This document shows, in pieces, positions 8,919 through 19,287 of a stretch of 64,000 nucleotides of DNA (positions are counted from its first letter, which is position 1; each line of letters opens with the position of its first letter). The stretch spans positions 62,001-126,000 of the forward strand of contig CAVWLJ010000003.1 of NCBI GenBank assembly GCA_963755755.1. Direction: 5' to 3'. The position numbers were made by a program, and so were the translations under genes. The DNA is from DATKNA01 sp963755755 (lineage in GTDB: Bacteria; Actinomycetota; Actinomycetes; Actinomycetales; Kineosporiaceae). Under the pieces are notes generated by a model that worked only from the letters and a program-made list of their open reading frames with translations, was not told the origin of the DNA and did not search any database.

Positions 8919-10283
8919 GTGAAGCGAGGGCTGGTGCTCGTCGCCGGGGTCGCGGTGCTCGCAGCCTGCTCGTCGTCCGGTTCCCCGCCGGTGCCGGTGT
9001 CCTCCACGTCGCCGGCGCCGTCGTCCGCCACGGCCGCCGCGCTGGTCGGGTCGCGGCTCGGCGTCCCCGCCGGGCTGGACGCCGAGCCCTTCGACGTCCC
9101 CCGCACCGTGCGCGCGCCCGCGGGCTGGAAGGTGACGGTCTGGGCGCGAGTGCCGGGCGCCCGCCTCGAGGCCTGGACGCCGGACGGCGCCCTGCTCGTC
9201 TCCCGTCCGGGGTCGGGGGACGTCGTCGAGCTGCGTCCCTCCGGCGCCGGCGCCCCTGCGCAGCGGACCCTCGTCGACGGGCTCGACCAGCCGCACGGGC
9301 TGGCCTTCGACGGGCCGACGCTGTACGTGGCGGAGAGCAACCGGATCGACGCCTACACCTACGCGGGCGGAGCGGTCTCCGGCCGGCGGACGGTCGTCGA
9401 CGGACTCCCGGACGCGAAGAGCCCCGAACTGCACGGCAGGTACGCGCACGCCCTCAAGAGCGTGGCCGTGGGCCGCGACGGGTGGCTGTACTTCTCCATC
9501 GGCAGCACGGGCAACGTCTCCCCCGACGACCGCAGCGCCGATCCGCAGCGCGCGACGATTCTGCGGGTACGGCCGAGCGGGGGCGCGCCCGAGGTCTACG
9601 CCCGCGGCGTCCGGAACGGCACCGGCCTCGCCGTCGACCCCGAGGGTGCGGTCTGGACCGCGGTGAACAACCGCGACAACATCGCCTATCCGTACTCGGG
9701 GGACTACGACGGGGACGGGACGTCGGACCGCGGCCGCGTGCTGCAGGCGTACGTCAACGACCACCCGATGGAGCTGCTCGCGCGGCTCACGCCGGGGCGG
9801 GACCTCGGCTGGCCGTACTGCAACCCCGATCCGGACGTCGACCCCGGTTCCGCGGCCACGGCCTTCACCTACACCGATCGCCCCTACATCCGGGACGTGG
9901 AGACGAACGCGGACGGCTCGAAGCTCGACTGCGCGGCGCTGCCGCCCGTGGAGCAGGGTCTCGGCGCGCACTCGGCTCCGCTCGGGCTGGCCTTCGTCGA
10001 CGAGCGGAACTGGCCGGCCGCGTTTCGGCAGGGTGCCCTCGTCGGCGTGCACGGCTCGTGGAACCGGCAGCCACCGCGGGCGCCGGAGGTGTCGTTCTTC
10101 CCGTGGCGGGGCGGCACGCTCGGGGCCCAGCAGACCTTCCTCGGTGGGTTCCAGGACGCCGAGGGCAACCGGTGGGGGCGCCCGGTCATGGCGGTCCCCG
10201 GTCCGGACGGCGCCGTCTACGTCACCGACGACGCCGCCGGGGCCGTCTACCGGATGACCCCGCCCGCCTCGGCCTCGCGCTGA
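8919..10283 (+). CDS. Lipoprotein, sorbosone/PQQ-type sugar dehydrogenase beta-propeller
   Basis: Extracytoplasmic lipoprotein of about 454 residues with the six-bladed propeller of the GdhB/sorbosone dehydrogenase family (PQQ-dependent soluble sugar dehydrogenases). The chosen GTG at 8919 gives a signal peptide ending in lipobox LAAC; GTG at 8889 would add 10 residues. Family segments include LDQPHGLAFDGPTLYVAES, RYAHALKSVAVGRDGWLYF, ARGVRNGTGLAVDPEGAVW, GAHSAPLGLAFVDERNWP and GVHGSWNRQPP. No PQQ biosynthesis genes are in the window, so the cofactor state and substrate are open. Last gene of the photolyase run. Confidence 0.85.
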   Translation: MKRGLVLVAGVAVLAACSSSGSPPVPVSSTSPAPSSATAAALVGSRLGVPAGLDAEPFDVPRTVRAPAGWKVTVWARVPGARLEAWTPDGALLVSRPGSGDVVELRPSGAGAPAQRTLVDGLDQPHGLAFDGPTLYVAESNRIDAYTYAGGAVSGRRTVVDGLPDAKSPELHGRYAHALKSVAVGRDGWLYFSIGSTGNVSPDDRSADPQRATILRVRPSGGAPEVYARGVRNGTGLAVDPEGAVWTAVNNRDNIAYPYSGDYDGDGTSDRGRVLQAYVNDHPMELLARLTPGRDLGWPYCNPDPDVDPGSAATAFTYTDRPYIRDVETNADGSKLDCAALPPVEQGLGAHSAPLGLAFVDERNWPAAFRQGALVGVHGSWNRQPPRAPEVSFFPWRGGTLGAQQTFLGGFQDAEGNRWGRPVMAVPGPDGAVYVTDDAAGAVYRMTPPASASR

Positions 10284-10328
10284 TCCTGCGAACCGGTCCG
10301 ATCACCCGAGACGCCGAGAACGGCCTGG

Positions 10329-11006
10329 TCAGCTCGAACTCGTCGAGGCGATGGTCGCCGCGGTCACGGCCGCGGTCGTCGCGGCAGTCATCGCGTCGTA
10401 GGCGGCCTTCACTGCGCGACGCACCGACTCGGCGGCCCAGCCTCCCTCGCCGATCTCGGTCGCACGCCGCGCGACCGCCTTCCGGGTGGCACGGTCGGGC
10501 GCGCTCACGGCAGCGTGCGCGGCGTCGATCGCAGCGAGCACGGCGACCAGAGCCGCGGTACGCGGATCAGGCGTGACGCCGGTGACCAGCACGTCGGAGA
10601 GGCGAGTCGTCAGCGCCCGCCGCCGAGCGCCGTCGGCCTCCGGCCAGCGGTCCGGGCGCAGGGTCAGCCGCTCGTGCCGCACCTCGCCGCGCTGCTCGGC
10701 ACGCTCCAGCAAGCGGCTGCGCACCCCCTTCGCCAGCGCCGGGACGAGGCTGTCGGCCTTCCGACGCTTCTCCGCGATCCGGCGCAGGGCGTCGGCGAGC
10801 AGGTCGTCGTCCGGCGGGGTGTCGTCGAGGACGATGACCTCGGCCTTGGCCGGCTTCGGCCCGACGACGTCGATGCGTTCGGCGAGCGCCAACTCGAGGA
10901 GCAGCGCACCGCCGAGGCCGTAGTCGAGCTTCGTCCCCTCGACCCGGGGCTTGCCGGACGCCGGGTCGAGCAGCACCAGCAGCAGGTCGTCGGCGAGGAC
11001 GGTCAT
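10329..11006 (-). CDS. GPP34/GOLPH3-Vps74 family protein
   Basis: A 225-residue, all-alpha GPP34 domain protein, the bacterial relatives of Golgi GOLPH3/Vps74. It begins MTVLADDLLLVLLDPASGKP and continues DYGLGGALLLELALAERIDV, the conserved start, with KGVRSRLLERAEQRGEVR in the middle. In eukaryotes the family binds phosphatidylinositol 4-phosphate; the bacterial role is not established. The ATG lies one base past the stop of the ABC permease, so it is likely the last gene of the kinase-regulator-transporter run. The Ala/Thr/Ser-rich tail has no domain. Confidence 0.82.
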   Translation of the reverse strand: MTVLADDLLLVLLDPASGKPRVEGTKLDYGLGGALLLELALAERIDVVGPKPAKAEVIVLDDTPPDDDLLADALRRIAEKRRKADSLVPALAKGVRSRLLERAEQRGEVRHERLTLRPDRWPEADGARRRALTTRLSDVLVTGVTPDPRTAALVAVLAAIDAAHAAVSAPDRATRKAVARRATEIGEGGWAAESVRRAVKAAYDAMTAATTAAVTAATIASTSSS

Positions 11007-11007
11007 G

Positions 11008-12336
11008 TCAGGCTCCTTCCGGAACGGGGGTGGCGGTGCCGCGGCGGCCGAGGCCGAGGGCGGCCCCCCAGCCGACGCGTCCGCCCGAGCGGAGCAGGGA
11101 ACGTTCGTAGATCCGGGTGGCCACGGCGACGAGCAGGACGGCGGTCGCCGCCACGATCAGAGCCGAGAGCGGGCCCTCCCACCAGGCGGCGTCGCCGAGC
11201 GCGAGCCGGCGCGGCATCGCGATCGGCGCGGTGAACGGGATGTACGACAGCGTCGTCAGCAGCGTGCCCGGGGTGTAGACGTAGGCCGCGGCGAAGAACG
11301 GGACGAAGACGAGGACCTGCAGCGGCACGGTGGTGGCCTGCAGGTCCTCCTGCCGGCTGGCCACGGCGCCGGCCGCCGCCCAGAGGCAGGCGAGCATGAG
11401 GAACCCGAGCAGGAAGAAGATCAGGAACCAGGGGCTGGACCGCAGCAGCAGCGACACGAGCCCGGACTGACCGGCAACGCTCGCGCCGGCGAGACCGACG
11501 GCCACGAACAGCACGATCTGGCCGAGCGCGAGCGCCGTGTTGCCGAGCACCTTGCCGGCGAGCAGCACCCGGACGGGCACGGCCGCGACGAGGATCTCCA
11601 CGATCCGGCTCTGCTTCTCCTCGACCACGCTCTGCGCGATCGCCATCCCGAAGAGGAACGTCGTGAGGAAGAACAGGAACGCGAACGCCGTGCTGGAGGC
11701 GAGCGCCAGATCGGTGTTCTTCGACGGCGGCTCGAGCAGCCGTTGCTGCGGCGCCGCGTCGGCCGCGGCCGCCAGCGCCCGGCGGGCCTGGTCAGGGTTC
11801 ACCCCGGCGTCCGCGAGTTGCCGCGCGACGGCGTCGGACGCGGCGGCGGCGGTCACGAGCGCGCGCAGCTCGGAGGGCACCTCGCGGCGTCCGACGAGCT
11901 GCAATCCGCTCGCGCCGGGAGCCGCGCCGGGAGCCGCGCCGGGAGCCGGGACGAGCGCCGCGTCGACCGCGCCGGAGCGGACGCGGGCCTGCGCGGCCGC
12001 GGCGTCCGGAACCTGCTCGACGGTGATCCTCGCGGCGGGGGCCGGGGCCTGCCCGGGCAGCGCCGGGCCCTGGGCCTGGTCGGACGCCGTCTGGGCGGCG
12101 TCGGCGGCGGCACCGAGGGTGCGGGCGGCGTCGGCCACGGCGGTGGCCTGCCCACCCACGGCCGCGACCGTGATCCGTGGCGCGCCCTGGTCGCTGAGGA
12201 GGATCGGCAGGGTGGTCGACACCGCGACCAGGACGAGCAGGAAGATCGTCGAGATGACGAACGTCCGGTCGCGGACACGGGCGAGGATCTCGCGGCGCGC
12301 GACCACGGCGACGAGGGAAGGGGCGCTGGGGGTCAT
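11008..12336 (-). CDS. ABC-2 type permease (NatB-like)
   Basis: Membrane subunit of an ABC exporter, 442 residues. An N-terminal transmembrane helix ([18 protein letters not shown], about residues 28-45) is followed by a large extracytoplasmic domain with an unusual PGAA tandem (four 12-base units at 11915-11950) and then a bundle of helices after [20 protein letters not shown] and [18 protein letters not shown], a signature of the NatB/YhaP type. ATG start overlaps the ATPase stop (ATGA). Substrate is unknown; sodium, drug or peptide efflux are possibilities. It belongs with the upstream ATPase and two-component pair. Confidence 0.88.
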   Translation of the reverse strand: MTPSAPSLVAVVARREILARVRDRTFVISTIFLLVLVAVSTTLPILLSDQGAPRITVAAVGGQATAVADAARTLGAAADAAQTASDQAQGPALPGQAPAPAARITVEQVPDAAAAQARVRSGAVDAALVPAPGAAPGAAPGASGLQLVGRREVPSELRALVTAAAASDAVARQLADAGVNPDQARRALAAAADAAPQQRLLEPPSKNTDLALASSTAFAFLFFLTTFLFGMAIAQSVVEEKQSRIVEILVAAVPVRVLLAGKVLGNTALALGQIVLFVAVGLAGASVAGQSGLVSLLLRSSPWFLIFFLLGFLMLACLWAAAGAVASRQEDLQATTVPLQVLVFVPFFAAAYVYTPGTLLTTLSYIPFTAPIAMPRRLALGDAAWWEGPLSALIVAATAVLLVAVATRIYERSLLRSGGRVGWGAALGLGRRGTATPVPEGA

Positions 12337-13218
12337 GCGACGGTCTCCCGGAAGATCTCGGCGAGGGTGGGCAGCGCGCGGCGGAACTCGTGCACCGGCC
12401 CGTGGGCGAGGGCGGTGGTGAGGAGCCGTTGGTCGTCGGCGAGCGCGGGCAGCTCGACCAGCGCCCGTGGGCCGTCGACGTCGAGCACCCGCAGGCCGCG
12501 CTCGTCCCGGAGCCAGCCGGCGTCCCCGCCCAGCCGCAGGTGGTAGCGCGCCCCCGCGCGCTCCTCGCGCAGGATGGCGGCGTGGCCGGCGGCGTGGACG
12601 CGGCCACCATCGATGATCACGATGTCGTCGCAGAGTCGTTCGACGAGGTCGAGCTGGTGGCTGGAGAAGAGCACCGGGACGCCGGCCGCCGCGTGCCGGC
12701 GCAGCAGGGCGGCCATGACGTCGACGGCGACCGGGTCGAGGCCACTGAACGGCTCGTCGAGCACGAGCAGGTCCGGCTGGTGGACGAGCGCCGCGGCCAC
12801 CTGCGCCCGCTGCTGGTTGCCCAGCGAGAGCTTCTGCAGCTGGTCGCCCGCGCGCGGGCCGAGGCCGAGTTCGTCGAGGAGCTCCCGGGCGCGGCGATCG
12901 GCCGCCTCGGGGGTGTAGCCGTGCAGCCGGGCGAAGAACACGAGCTGGTCGATCACGCTCATCTTGGGGTAGAGGCCCCGCTCCTCCGGCATGTAGCCGA
13001 AGCGCCGCCGCTCGTCGCGGCCCGGCGGGCACGCCCCTCCAGAGCACCTCGCCTTCGTCCGGCGCGAGGACCCCGACGACGATCCGCATGGTCGTGGTCT
13101 TGCCGGCGCCGTTCGCGCCGATGAAGCCGGTGAGGACGCCCGGGCGCACCGCGAAGCTGACGTCGTCGAGTGCCAGGACCGGGCCGAAGCGGCGGGTCAG
13201 GGAGCGCAGTTCGAGCAT
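12333..13218 (-). CDS. ABC transporter ATP-binding protein
   Basis: Nucleotide-binding subunit partner of the ABC-2 permease. Walker [11 protein letters not shown] near residue 36, signature LSLGNQQR, Walker [14 protein letters not shown] and switch His in [13 protein letters not shown] are all present, followed by a NatA-like C-terminal regulatory domain. A one-base change near 13015-13025 separates [15 protein letters not shown] from the Q-loop segment [17 protein letters not shown] at 13218 is preferred because TAGCGT lies 7 bases upstream and no Shine-Dalgarno is seen; a GTG at 13224 would add two residues. Confidence 0.87.
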
Positions 13219-13225
13219 GGCCACG

Positions 13226-13231
13226 ACGCTA
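13226..13231 (-). promoter_or_regulatory. -10 hexamer of a leaderless promoter (ABC operon)
   Basis: TAGCGT on the minus strand 7 bases before the ATPase ATG, in the 76-base gap after the response regulator gene. It would give the transporter genes their own transcript. Confidence 0.45.
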
Positions 13232-13294
13232 CGGAGCGGCCCGCGGTGCCGTCGTCCGCCCCCGGTCGGAGCGGACGTCCGCCGCGGGGATGAC

Positions 13295-13991
13295 TCAGGC
13301 GCCCGCGGCCTCGCCGCCGGGCTGGACCAGGCCCGCCTCGTAGGCGAAGACGACCGCCTGCACGCGGTCGCGCAGGTCCAGCTTGAGGAGCACGCGCGAG
13401 ACGTGGGTCTTGACGGTGGCCTCGCCGACGAACAGGCGCCGCGCGATCTCGCCGTTGCTCAATCCGCGCCCCAGCAGCCGCAGGACCTCGTGCTCGCGTT
13501 CGGTGAGCTCCGCGAGGCGGTCGGCGTGCTCGGCGGTGACGGGCGGCCGGAAGCGGCCGGCCGCGGCCTCGACCACCCGGCGGGTGACCTCGGGCGCGAG
13601 CAGCGCGTTGCCGCGCGCGACCGTCCGGACGGCGGCGACGAGGTCCTCCGGCGTCGGAGTTCTTGAGCAGGAACCCGCTGGCACCGGCGCGCAGCGACTC
13701 GAAGAGGTAGTCGTCGCGGTCGAAGGTCGTGACCATGACGACGCGCGCGCTGCCGTCGGCGACGATCCGGCGGGTGGCGCCGAGCCCGTCGAGACGCGGC
13801 ATCTGGACGTCCATGAGCACGACGTCCGGCCGTTCGCGGCGGGCCAGCACGACCGCCTCCTCGCCGTCGCGGGCCTCGCCGACGACGTCGACGTCCCCCT
13901 GGGCGGCGAGGATCATGCGGAAGCCGGCCCGGACGAGGTCCTGGTCGTCGGCGAGGAGGACCCGCACGCGCCCGAGGTCCTCCTCGCTCAT
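13295..13991 (-). CDS. NarL/FixJ family response regulator
   Basis: Two-component output regulator with receiver and LuxR-type DNA-binding domains. Receiver: acidic pair in [13 protein letters not shown], phospho-acceptor Asp in [13 protein letters not shown], Thr in [12 protein letters not shown] and Lys in GASGFLLKN. Output: [20 protein letters not shown] and [21 protein letters not shown] one-base change near 13665 separates GFLLKNS from the following [10 protein letters not shown]. It lies 36 bases after the cognate kinase and upstream of the ABC transporter genes, the usual arrangement for a transporter controlled by its own two-component system. Confidence 0.88.
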
Positions 13992-14027
13992 CCGACAGCG
14001 CTCATGCGTACGGCGCTCGTGCGAGGG

Positions 14028-15356
14028 TCACGGGACGACCTCGGGCTGGCGCTCCGCCGCGCGCGCCTCGGCCGGCAACGGGAGCCGGGCGCGCACCCGG
14101 TATCCGCCCGCCGGCCGCGGCCCGACCTCGAGCTCGCCGCCGTGCAGCCCGACGCGCTCGCGCATACCGGCCTGCCCCAGGCCCCGCCGGCCCGCGTCTC
14201 CCAGCGAGCGGGCCGCGGCGCGTCCGTCGTCGACGACCTCGACTTCCAGCGCGCCGGCGAGGTGGCGCACACGGACGTCGATCCTCGTCGCGGCCGCGTG
14301 GCGGATGGTGTTGGTCACGGCCTCCTGGACGATCCGGTACGCGGAGAGGCCGACACTGCCGGGGACGCCGGCGCGCTCGCCGACCTCCGCGAACTCGACC
14401 GCGAGGCCCGCGGCCCGGGCGTGCTCGAGCAGCGCGGGGACGGCCTCGAGGCCCGGTGGCGGCGCTTCCCGACCGGCGTCGGCGCCGGCGGGGACGACGT
14501 CGGGGTCGCGCAGGACGCCGAGCAGCCGGTGCATCTCGTCCAGCGCCGCGCGTGCGCCCGCCTCGATCCCGGCCAGGGCGCCCCGGGTCTGCTCGGGGTC
14601 GCGGTCGAGGACGACCCGGGCGGCGCCCGCCTGGACGCCCATGACGCTCACGTGGTGGGCCACCACGTCGTGCAGCTCCCGCGCGATCCGGACCCGCTCG
14701 GCGAGGACGGCGCGTCGGGCGTTCTCGTCACGTTGGTGCGCCAGCTCGACCGTGCGCTCCTCGAGCAGGGCCTGCTGGCGGGCCTGCCGCCAGGCGAGCT
14801 CGCCGAAGAACCAGGCGGCGCCGAAGTACAGCACGTTGACGGCGGTCAGCCAGATCATGCTCGCCGTGGCCGGCGGCAGCAGCCGGTCGGCGCCGTTGCT
14901 CTGGTCGTGATCCGCCCAGGCGGTCGCGGACAGCACGTAGGCGAGCCACGCGAACATGACGACCACGACGACCAGCCGGACGGCCCGGCCCAACGTGCGG
15001 TCGGTGGCCCAGGCACCGGCGGTGAAGAGGGCGAGGAACAGGCAGATGCTCGAGAGCTGGGTCTCGGCGACGTAGCGGGCCTGGAGGCCGATGAACGCGG
15101 CGGAGACGAGGACGAGCACGACGAGCGGGGCGCGGCGACGCAGCGCGAGCGGCAGGCTGACCGCGAGGCACCAGAGGATCTCCTCGACGGGGGCCGGCGG
15201 GGTACGCCCCAGGTCCACGTCGGCGGCCCGGGCCAGGAGCACGCTCGCGACCGCGCCGGCGGCGAGCGCGAGGGCCACGAGCAGGTCGATCCGCTGCTGC
15301 CGGGGCGTCGGCGCAGGCCGCCGCCACGGGCCGGCGACCCCCGTCGTCTCGCTCAT
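14028..15356 (-). CDS. Histidine kinase, HisKA_3 family
   Basis: Sensor kinase of 442 residues. Six or so hydrophobic helices occupy residues 20-170; a short coiled region (RQARQQALLEERTVELAHQR) leads to the dimerisation motif RIARELHDVVAHHVSVMGVQ with the phospho-acceptor His. The ATPase domain has the N-box AYRIVQEAVTNTIRHA, a G1-like VEVVDDGRAA and G2 GLGQAGMRERVGLHGG. TAGCCT lies 6 bases before the ATG, suggesting leaderless translation. Signal unknown; the lack of a large extracellular loop suggests sensing of the membrane or a transporter. Confidence 0.88.
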   Translation of the reverse strand: MSETTGVAGPWRRPAPTPRQQRIDLLVALALAAGAVASVLLARAADVDLGRTPPAPVEEILWCLAVSLPLALRRRAPLVVLVLVSAAFIGLQARYVAETQLSSICLFLALFTAGAWATDRTLGRAVRLVVVVVMFAWLAYVLSATAWADHDQSNGADRLLPPATASMIWLTAVNVLYFGAAWFFGELAWRQARQQALLEERTVELAHQRDENARRAVLAERVRIARELHDVVAHHVSVMGVQAGAARVVLDRDPEQTRGALAGIEAGARAALDEMHRLLGVLRDPDVVPAGADAGREAPPPGLEAVPALLEHARAAGLAVEFAEVGERAGVPGSVGLSAYRIVQEAVTNTIRHAAATRIDVRVRHLAGALEVEVVDDGRAAARSLGDAGRRGLGQAGMRERVGLHGGELEVGPRPAGGYRVRARLPLPAEARAAERQPEVVP

Positions 15357-15362
15357 GTCCCC

Positions 15363-15368
15363 AGGCTA
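15363..15368 (-). promoter_or_regulatory. -10 hexamer of a leaderless promoter (kinase)
   Basis: TAGCCT on the minus strand, 6 bases before the histidine kinase ATG at 15356; no ribosome binding site is visible. Confidence 0.5.
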
Positions 15369-15404
15369 CGACCGCCCTCCGACACCCCTCCCCTCGCTCG
15401 CAGC

Positions 15405-15426
15405 GATCATGTGATCCGCGTCGATC
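15405..15426. repeat. Half copy of the palindromic element
   Basis: Twenty-two bases matching one arm of the palindromes at 23972-24045 and 60148-60218 at 19 positions (GATCATG..ATCCGCGT.GATC). No matching second arm lies nearby, so this looks like a decayed or half copy upstream of the histidine kinase gene. Confidence 0.5.
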
Positions 15427-15479
15427 ATCGCGAGGACTCGTCACCTGCTGTGCTCACGGCGAACACGCCGCCAATCCGC

Positions 15480-15509
15480 TTGGCGTCCTCGCGAGGGCCG
15501 ACGTAGGTT
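15480..15509 (+). promoter_or_regulatory. Candidate promoter for the 15.5-kb leader RNA
   Basis: TTGGCG (15480-15485), 18 bases, TAGGTT (15504-15509). Start of transcription would be about 15516, some 25 bases before a 12-codon ORF with a strong Shine-Dalgarno. Confidence 0.5.
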
Positions 15510-15515
15510 CGCCGT

Positions 15516-15740
15516 ACACGGGAAAGGAGGTGGTCCGGAGTTGGATATCAATCGGACGCGTGAGGTGGCTGTCCGCTAGCCGCTGTCCTTCGGACGGACT
15601 GCCCCGATCCCGGTGATCGGGTGCTTCCACCGGCTGCCAGCAGCCGGCGAGAACCAGGCAGTCACCGCAGCCCGCGGGGGTCGTGCCTCGTCCAGCACGG
15701 CGCCCTCCCGATCAGACGGGAGGAACCCGCGGGCTGTTGC
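15516..15740 (+). ncRNA. Structured leader-like RNA, unidentified
   Basis: A run of stems that could form in a plus-strand transcript: CCCGATC/GATCGGG at about 15604-15622, a CGGCTG/CAGCCG hairpin near 15631-15646, and a three-way fold whose outer 10-bp stem pairs 15669-15678 with 15726-15735 and encloses two hairpins (GTGC/GCAC at 15683-15698; 7-bp stem 15704-15710 with 15717-15723). It is preceded by a promoter and a very short ORF with an AGGAGG-type binding site. I do not recognise it as a named riboswitch. It could be an attenuator or a small RNA with a terminator; what lies downstream is only a protease tail. Confidence 0.4.
15541..15579 (+). CDS. 12-codon ORF with strong ribosome binding site
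   Basis: TTG at 15541 opens a 12-residue peptide, MDINRTREVAVR, ending TAG at 15577-15579. AAAGGAGG at 15522-15530 stands about 8-10 bases upstream, a near-perfect Shine-Dalgarno. The short length, position directly after a promoter and before a folded region suggest a leader peptide. There is no run of one codon to name a sensed amino acid, although three Arg codons occur. Confidence 0.4.
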   Translation: MDINRTREVAVR

Positions 15741-15805
15741 CTGCCCGGATACGGGCGTTCTCAGCCGATTCCCACCATCCCCTGACGACGGGCCCCAGGT
15801 GCCCC

Positions 15806-16027
15806 CCCGGCCTCACCCTGGCCCCGGCGACGGTGACGAAGCTGCTCTACCGGAGCGCGGTCCCGCAGGCCTGCCCGCAGCCCCGGCTGTTCCACTACGA
15901 GCGGATCCTGCCGGACGGCACGGTCGCGACGGCAGACCACCTCTGCCAGGGCGGCGTGACCTTCAACGGGTTCTACGGGCACGGCATCGTCAACGCCTAC
16001 GCGGCGGTGGCAGGCAGGCTCCGCTGA
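15806..16027 (+). pseudogene. C-terminal remnant of an S8 (subtilisin-like) peptidase
   Basis: About 74 codons match the end of secreted subtilases: LAPATVTKLLYRSAVPQACP, FHYERILPDGTVATA, then GVTFNGFYGHGIVNAYAAVA. The catalytic Asp, His and Ser regions are absent and the sequence before 15806 does not continue the family in any frame. It is either a decayed gene or the scar of a deletion. A 12-bp hairpin terminator follows 20 bases later. Confidence 0.65.
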
Positions 16028-16047
16028 CGACCTGAGGCATGAGGCGT

Positions 16048-16077
16048 GGGGCCGGTTCCGGGGACGGAACCGGCCCC
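16048..16077. terminator. Bidirectional hairpin terminator
   Basis: Perfect 12-bp stem (16048-16059 with 16066-16077) and 6-base loop between the protease remnant and the convergent pdxH gene. Confidence 0.75.
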
Positions 16078-16094
16078 GCGTCCTGCCCGGGGGC

Positions 16095-16802
16095 TCACGG
16101 CTGGCGACGCTCCACCCGCCACCCGTCCGGGTCGTCCAGCCGCGGCACGCCGGCCTCGTCCCGGGGCACGAACACGAGCCGGTCGTGCAGCCGCGAGGGG
16201 CGGCCCTGCCAGAACTCGACCTCGACCGGGCGGATCAGGTAGCCGCCCCAGTGCTCGGGCAGCGGGACGTCGTCGGGGCGACCGCGGTCCGGCCAGCGGT
16301 CGGCGAGCTCCTGCCACCGGGCCTCGAGCACGTCGCGCCCCGGGACGACGGCGGACTGCCGGCTCGCCCAGGCGCCGATCCGCGAACCCCAGGGGCGCGT
16401 CGCGAAGTAGGCCGCCGACTCCTCGCGCGGCACCTTCTCCACCAGGCCCCGGACGCCGACCTGCCGGTGGATCGGGTGCCACGGGAAGAGCAGGGCCGCG
16501 CGACCCCCCGCCAGCTCCGCCGCCTTCCGCGAGGTGTAGTTCGTGTACAGCACGAAGCCGCGCGCGTCGGCCTCCTTGAGCAGGACCGTCCGGGCGGAGG
16601 GTGCGCCGGCGGCGTCCGCGGTCGCCAGGACCATGGCATTGGGCTCGGGGAGCCCGGCCCCGACCGCGTCGTCGTACCAGCGCCGGAACTGGGCCAGCGG
16701 GTGCTCTTCGAGGTCCGCCTCGTCGAGGGCGCCGGCCTCGTAGGAGACGCGCCGCTGAGCGAAGACGGGGTCGGGCTCGGGCGCCGGGATCGGTGTGGCC
16801 AT
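16095..16802 (-). CDS. pdxH: Pyridoxamine 5'-phosphate oxidase
   Basis: FMN enzyme that oxidises pyridoxamine or pyridoxine 5'-phosphate to pyridoxal 5'-phosphate, the cofactor used by the nearby serC product. About 235 residues. Recognised by YEAGALDEADLEEHPLAQF, AMVLATADAAGAPSARTVLL, LYTNYTSRKAAEL (FMN/phosphate contacts), WHPIHRQVGVRG, ATRPWGSRIGAWASRQS and the C-terminal WGGYLIRPVEVEFWQGRPSR with LHDR. ATG at 16802 is preferred; a GTG directly before it adds one residue. Divergent from citA. Confidence 0.93.
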   Translation of the reverse strand: MATPIPAPEPDPVFAQRRVSYEAGALDEADLEEHPLAQFRRWYDDAVGAGLPEPNAMVLATADAAGAPSARTVLLKEADARGFVLYTNYTSRKAAELAGGRAALLFPWHPIHRQVGVRGLVEKVPREESAAYFATRPWGSRIGAWASRQSAVVPGRDVLEARWQELADRWPDRGRPDDVPLPEHWGGYLIRPVEVEFWQGRPSRLHDRLVFVPRDEAGVPRLDDPDGWRVERRQP

Positions 16803-16891
16803 CACCTCATCAGTTTGTCGTCGTGAGCGCGTACCGTCGGGGCCACCGACACACGAGCACGGCCCACCAGCCAGGGCAGAACACCGCCGCC

Positions 16892-16927
16892 GACCGCGGC
16901 GGCATTGTGGACCGCACCGCCGCGGTC
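16892..16927 (+). promoter_or_regulatory. 5' UTR hairpin directly before the citA ribosome binding site
   Basis: An 11-bp perfect stem (16892-16902 with 16917-16927) and 14-base loop ends two to three bases before the AGAGGAGGA ribosome binding site. It could act as a translational or RNA-stability element; no trans-acting factor is implied by the sequence. Confidence 0.45.
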
Positions 16928-16944
16928 AGAGGAGGAGCGCGAAG

Positions 16945-19273
<2,329 letters not shown>

Positions 19274-19287
19274 GGTCCTCTCTCTCG

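Noticed and set aside
10951..12546. Long plus-strand frame over the ABC permease
   Set aside because: Antisense shadow, Arg/Gly/Glu-rich; the minus-strand frame has clear transmembrane and ATPase motifs.
15516..15740. A known cobalamin or ZTP riboswitch
   Set aside because: Short similarities (GGAAAGGAGGTGG, GGGTCGTGCC) occur but the order, spacing and core pseudoknot parts are missing.
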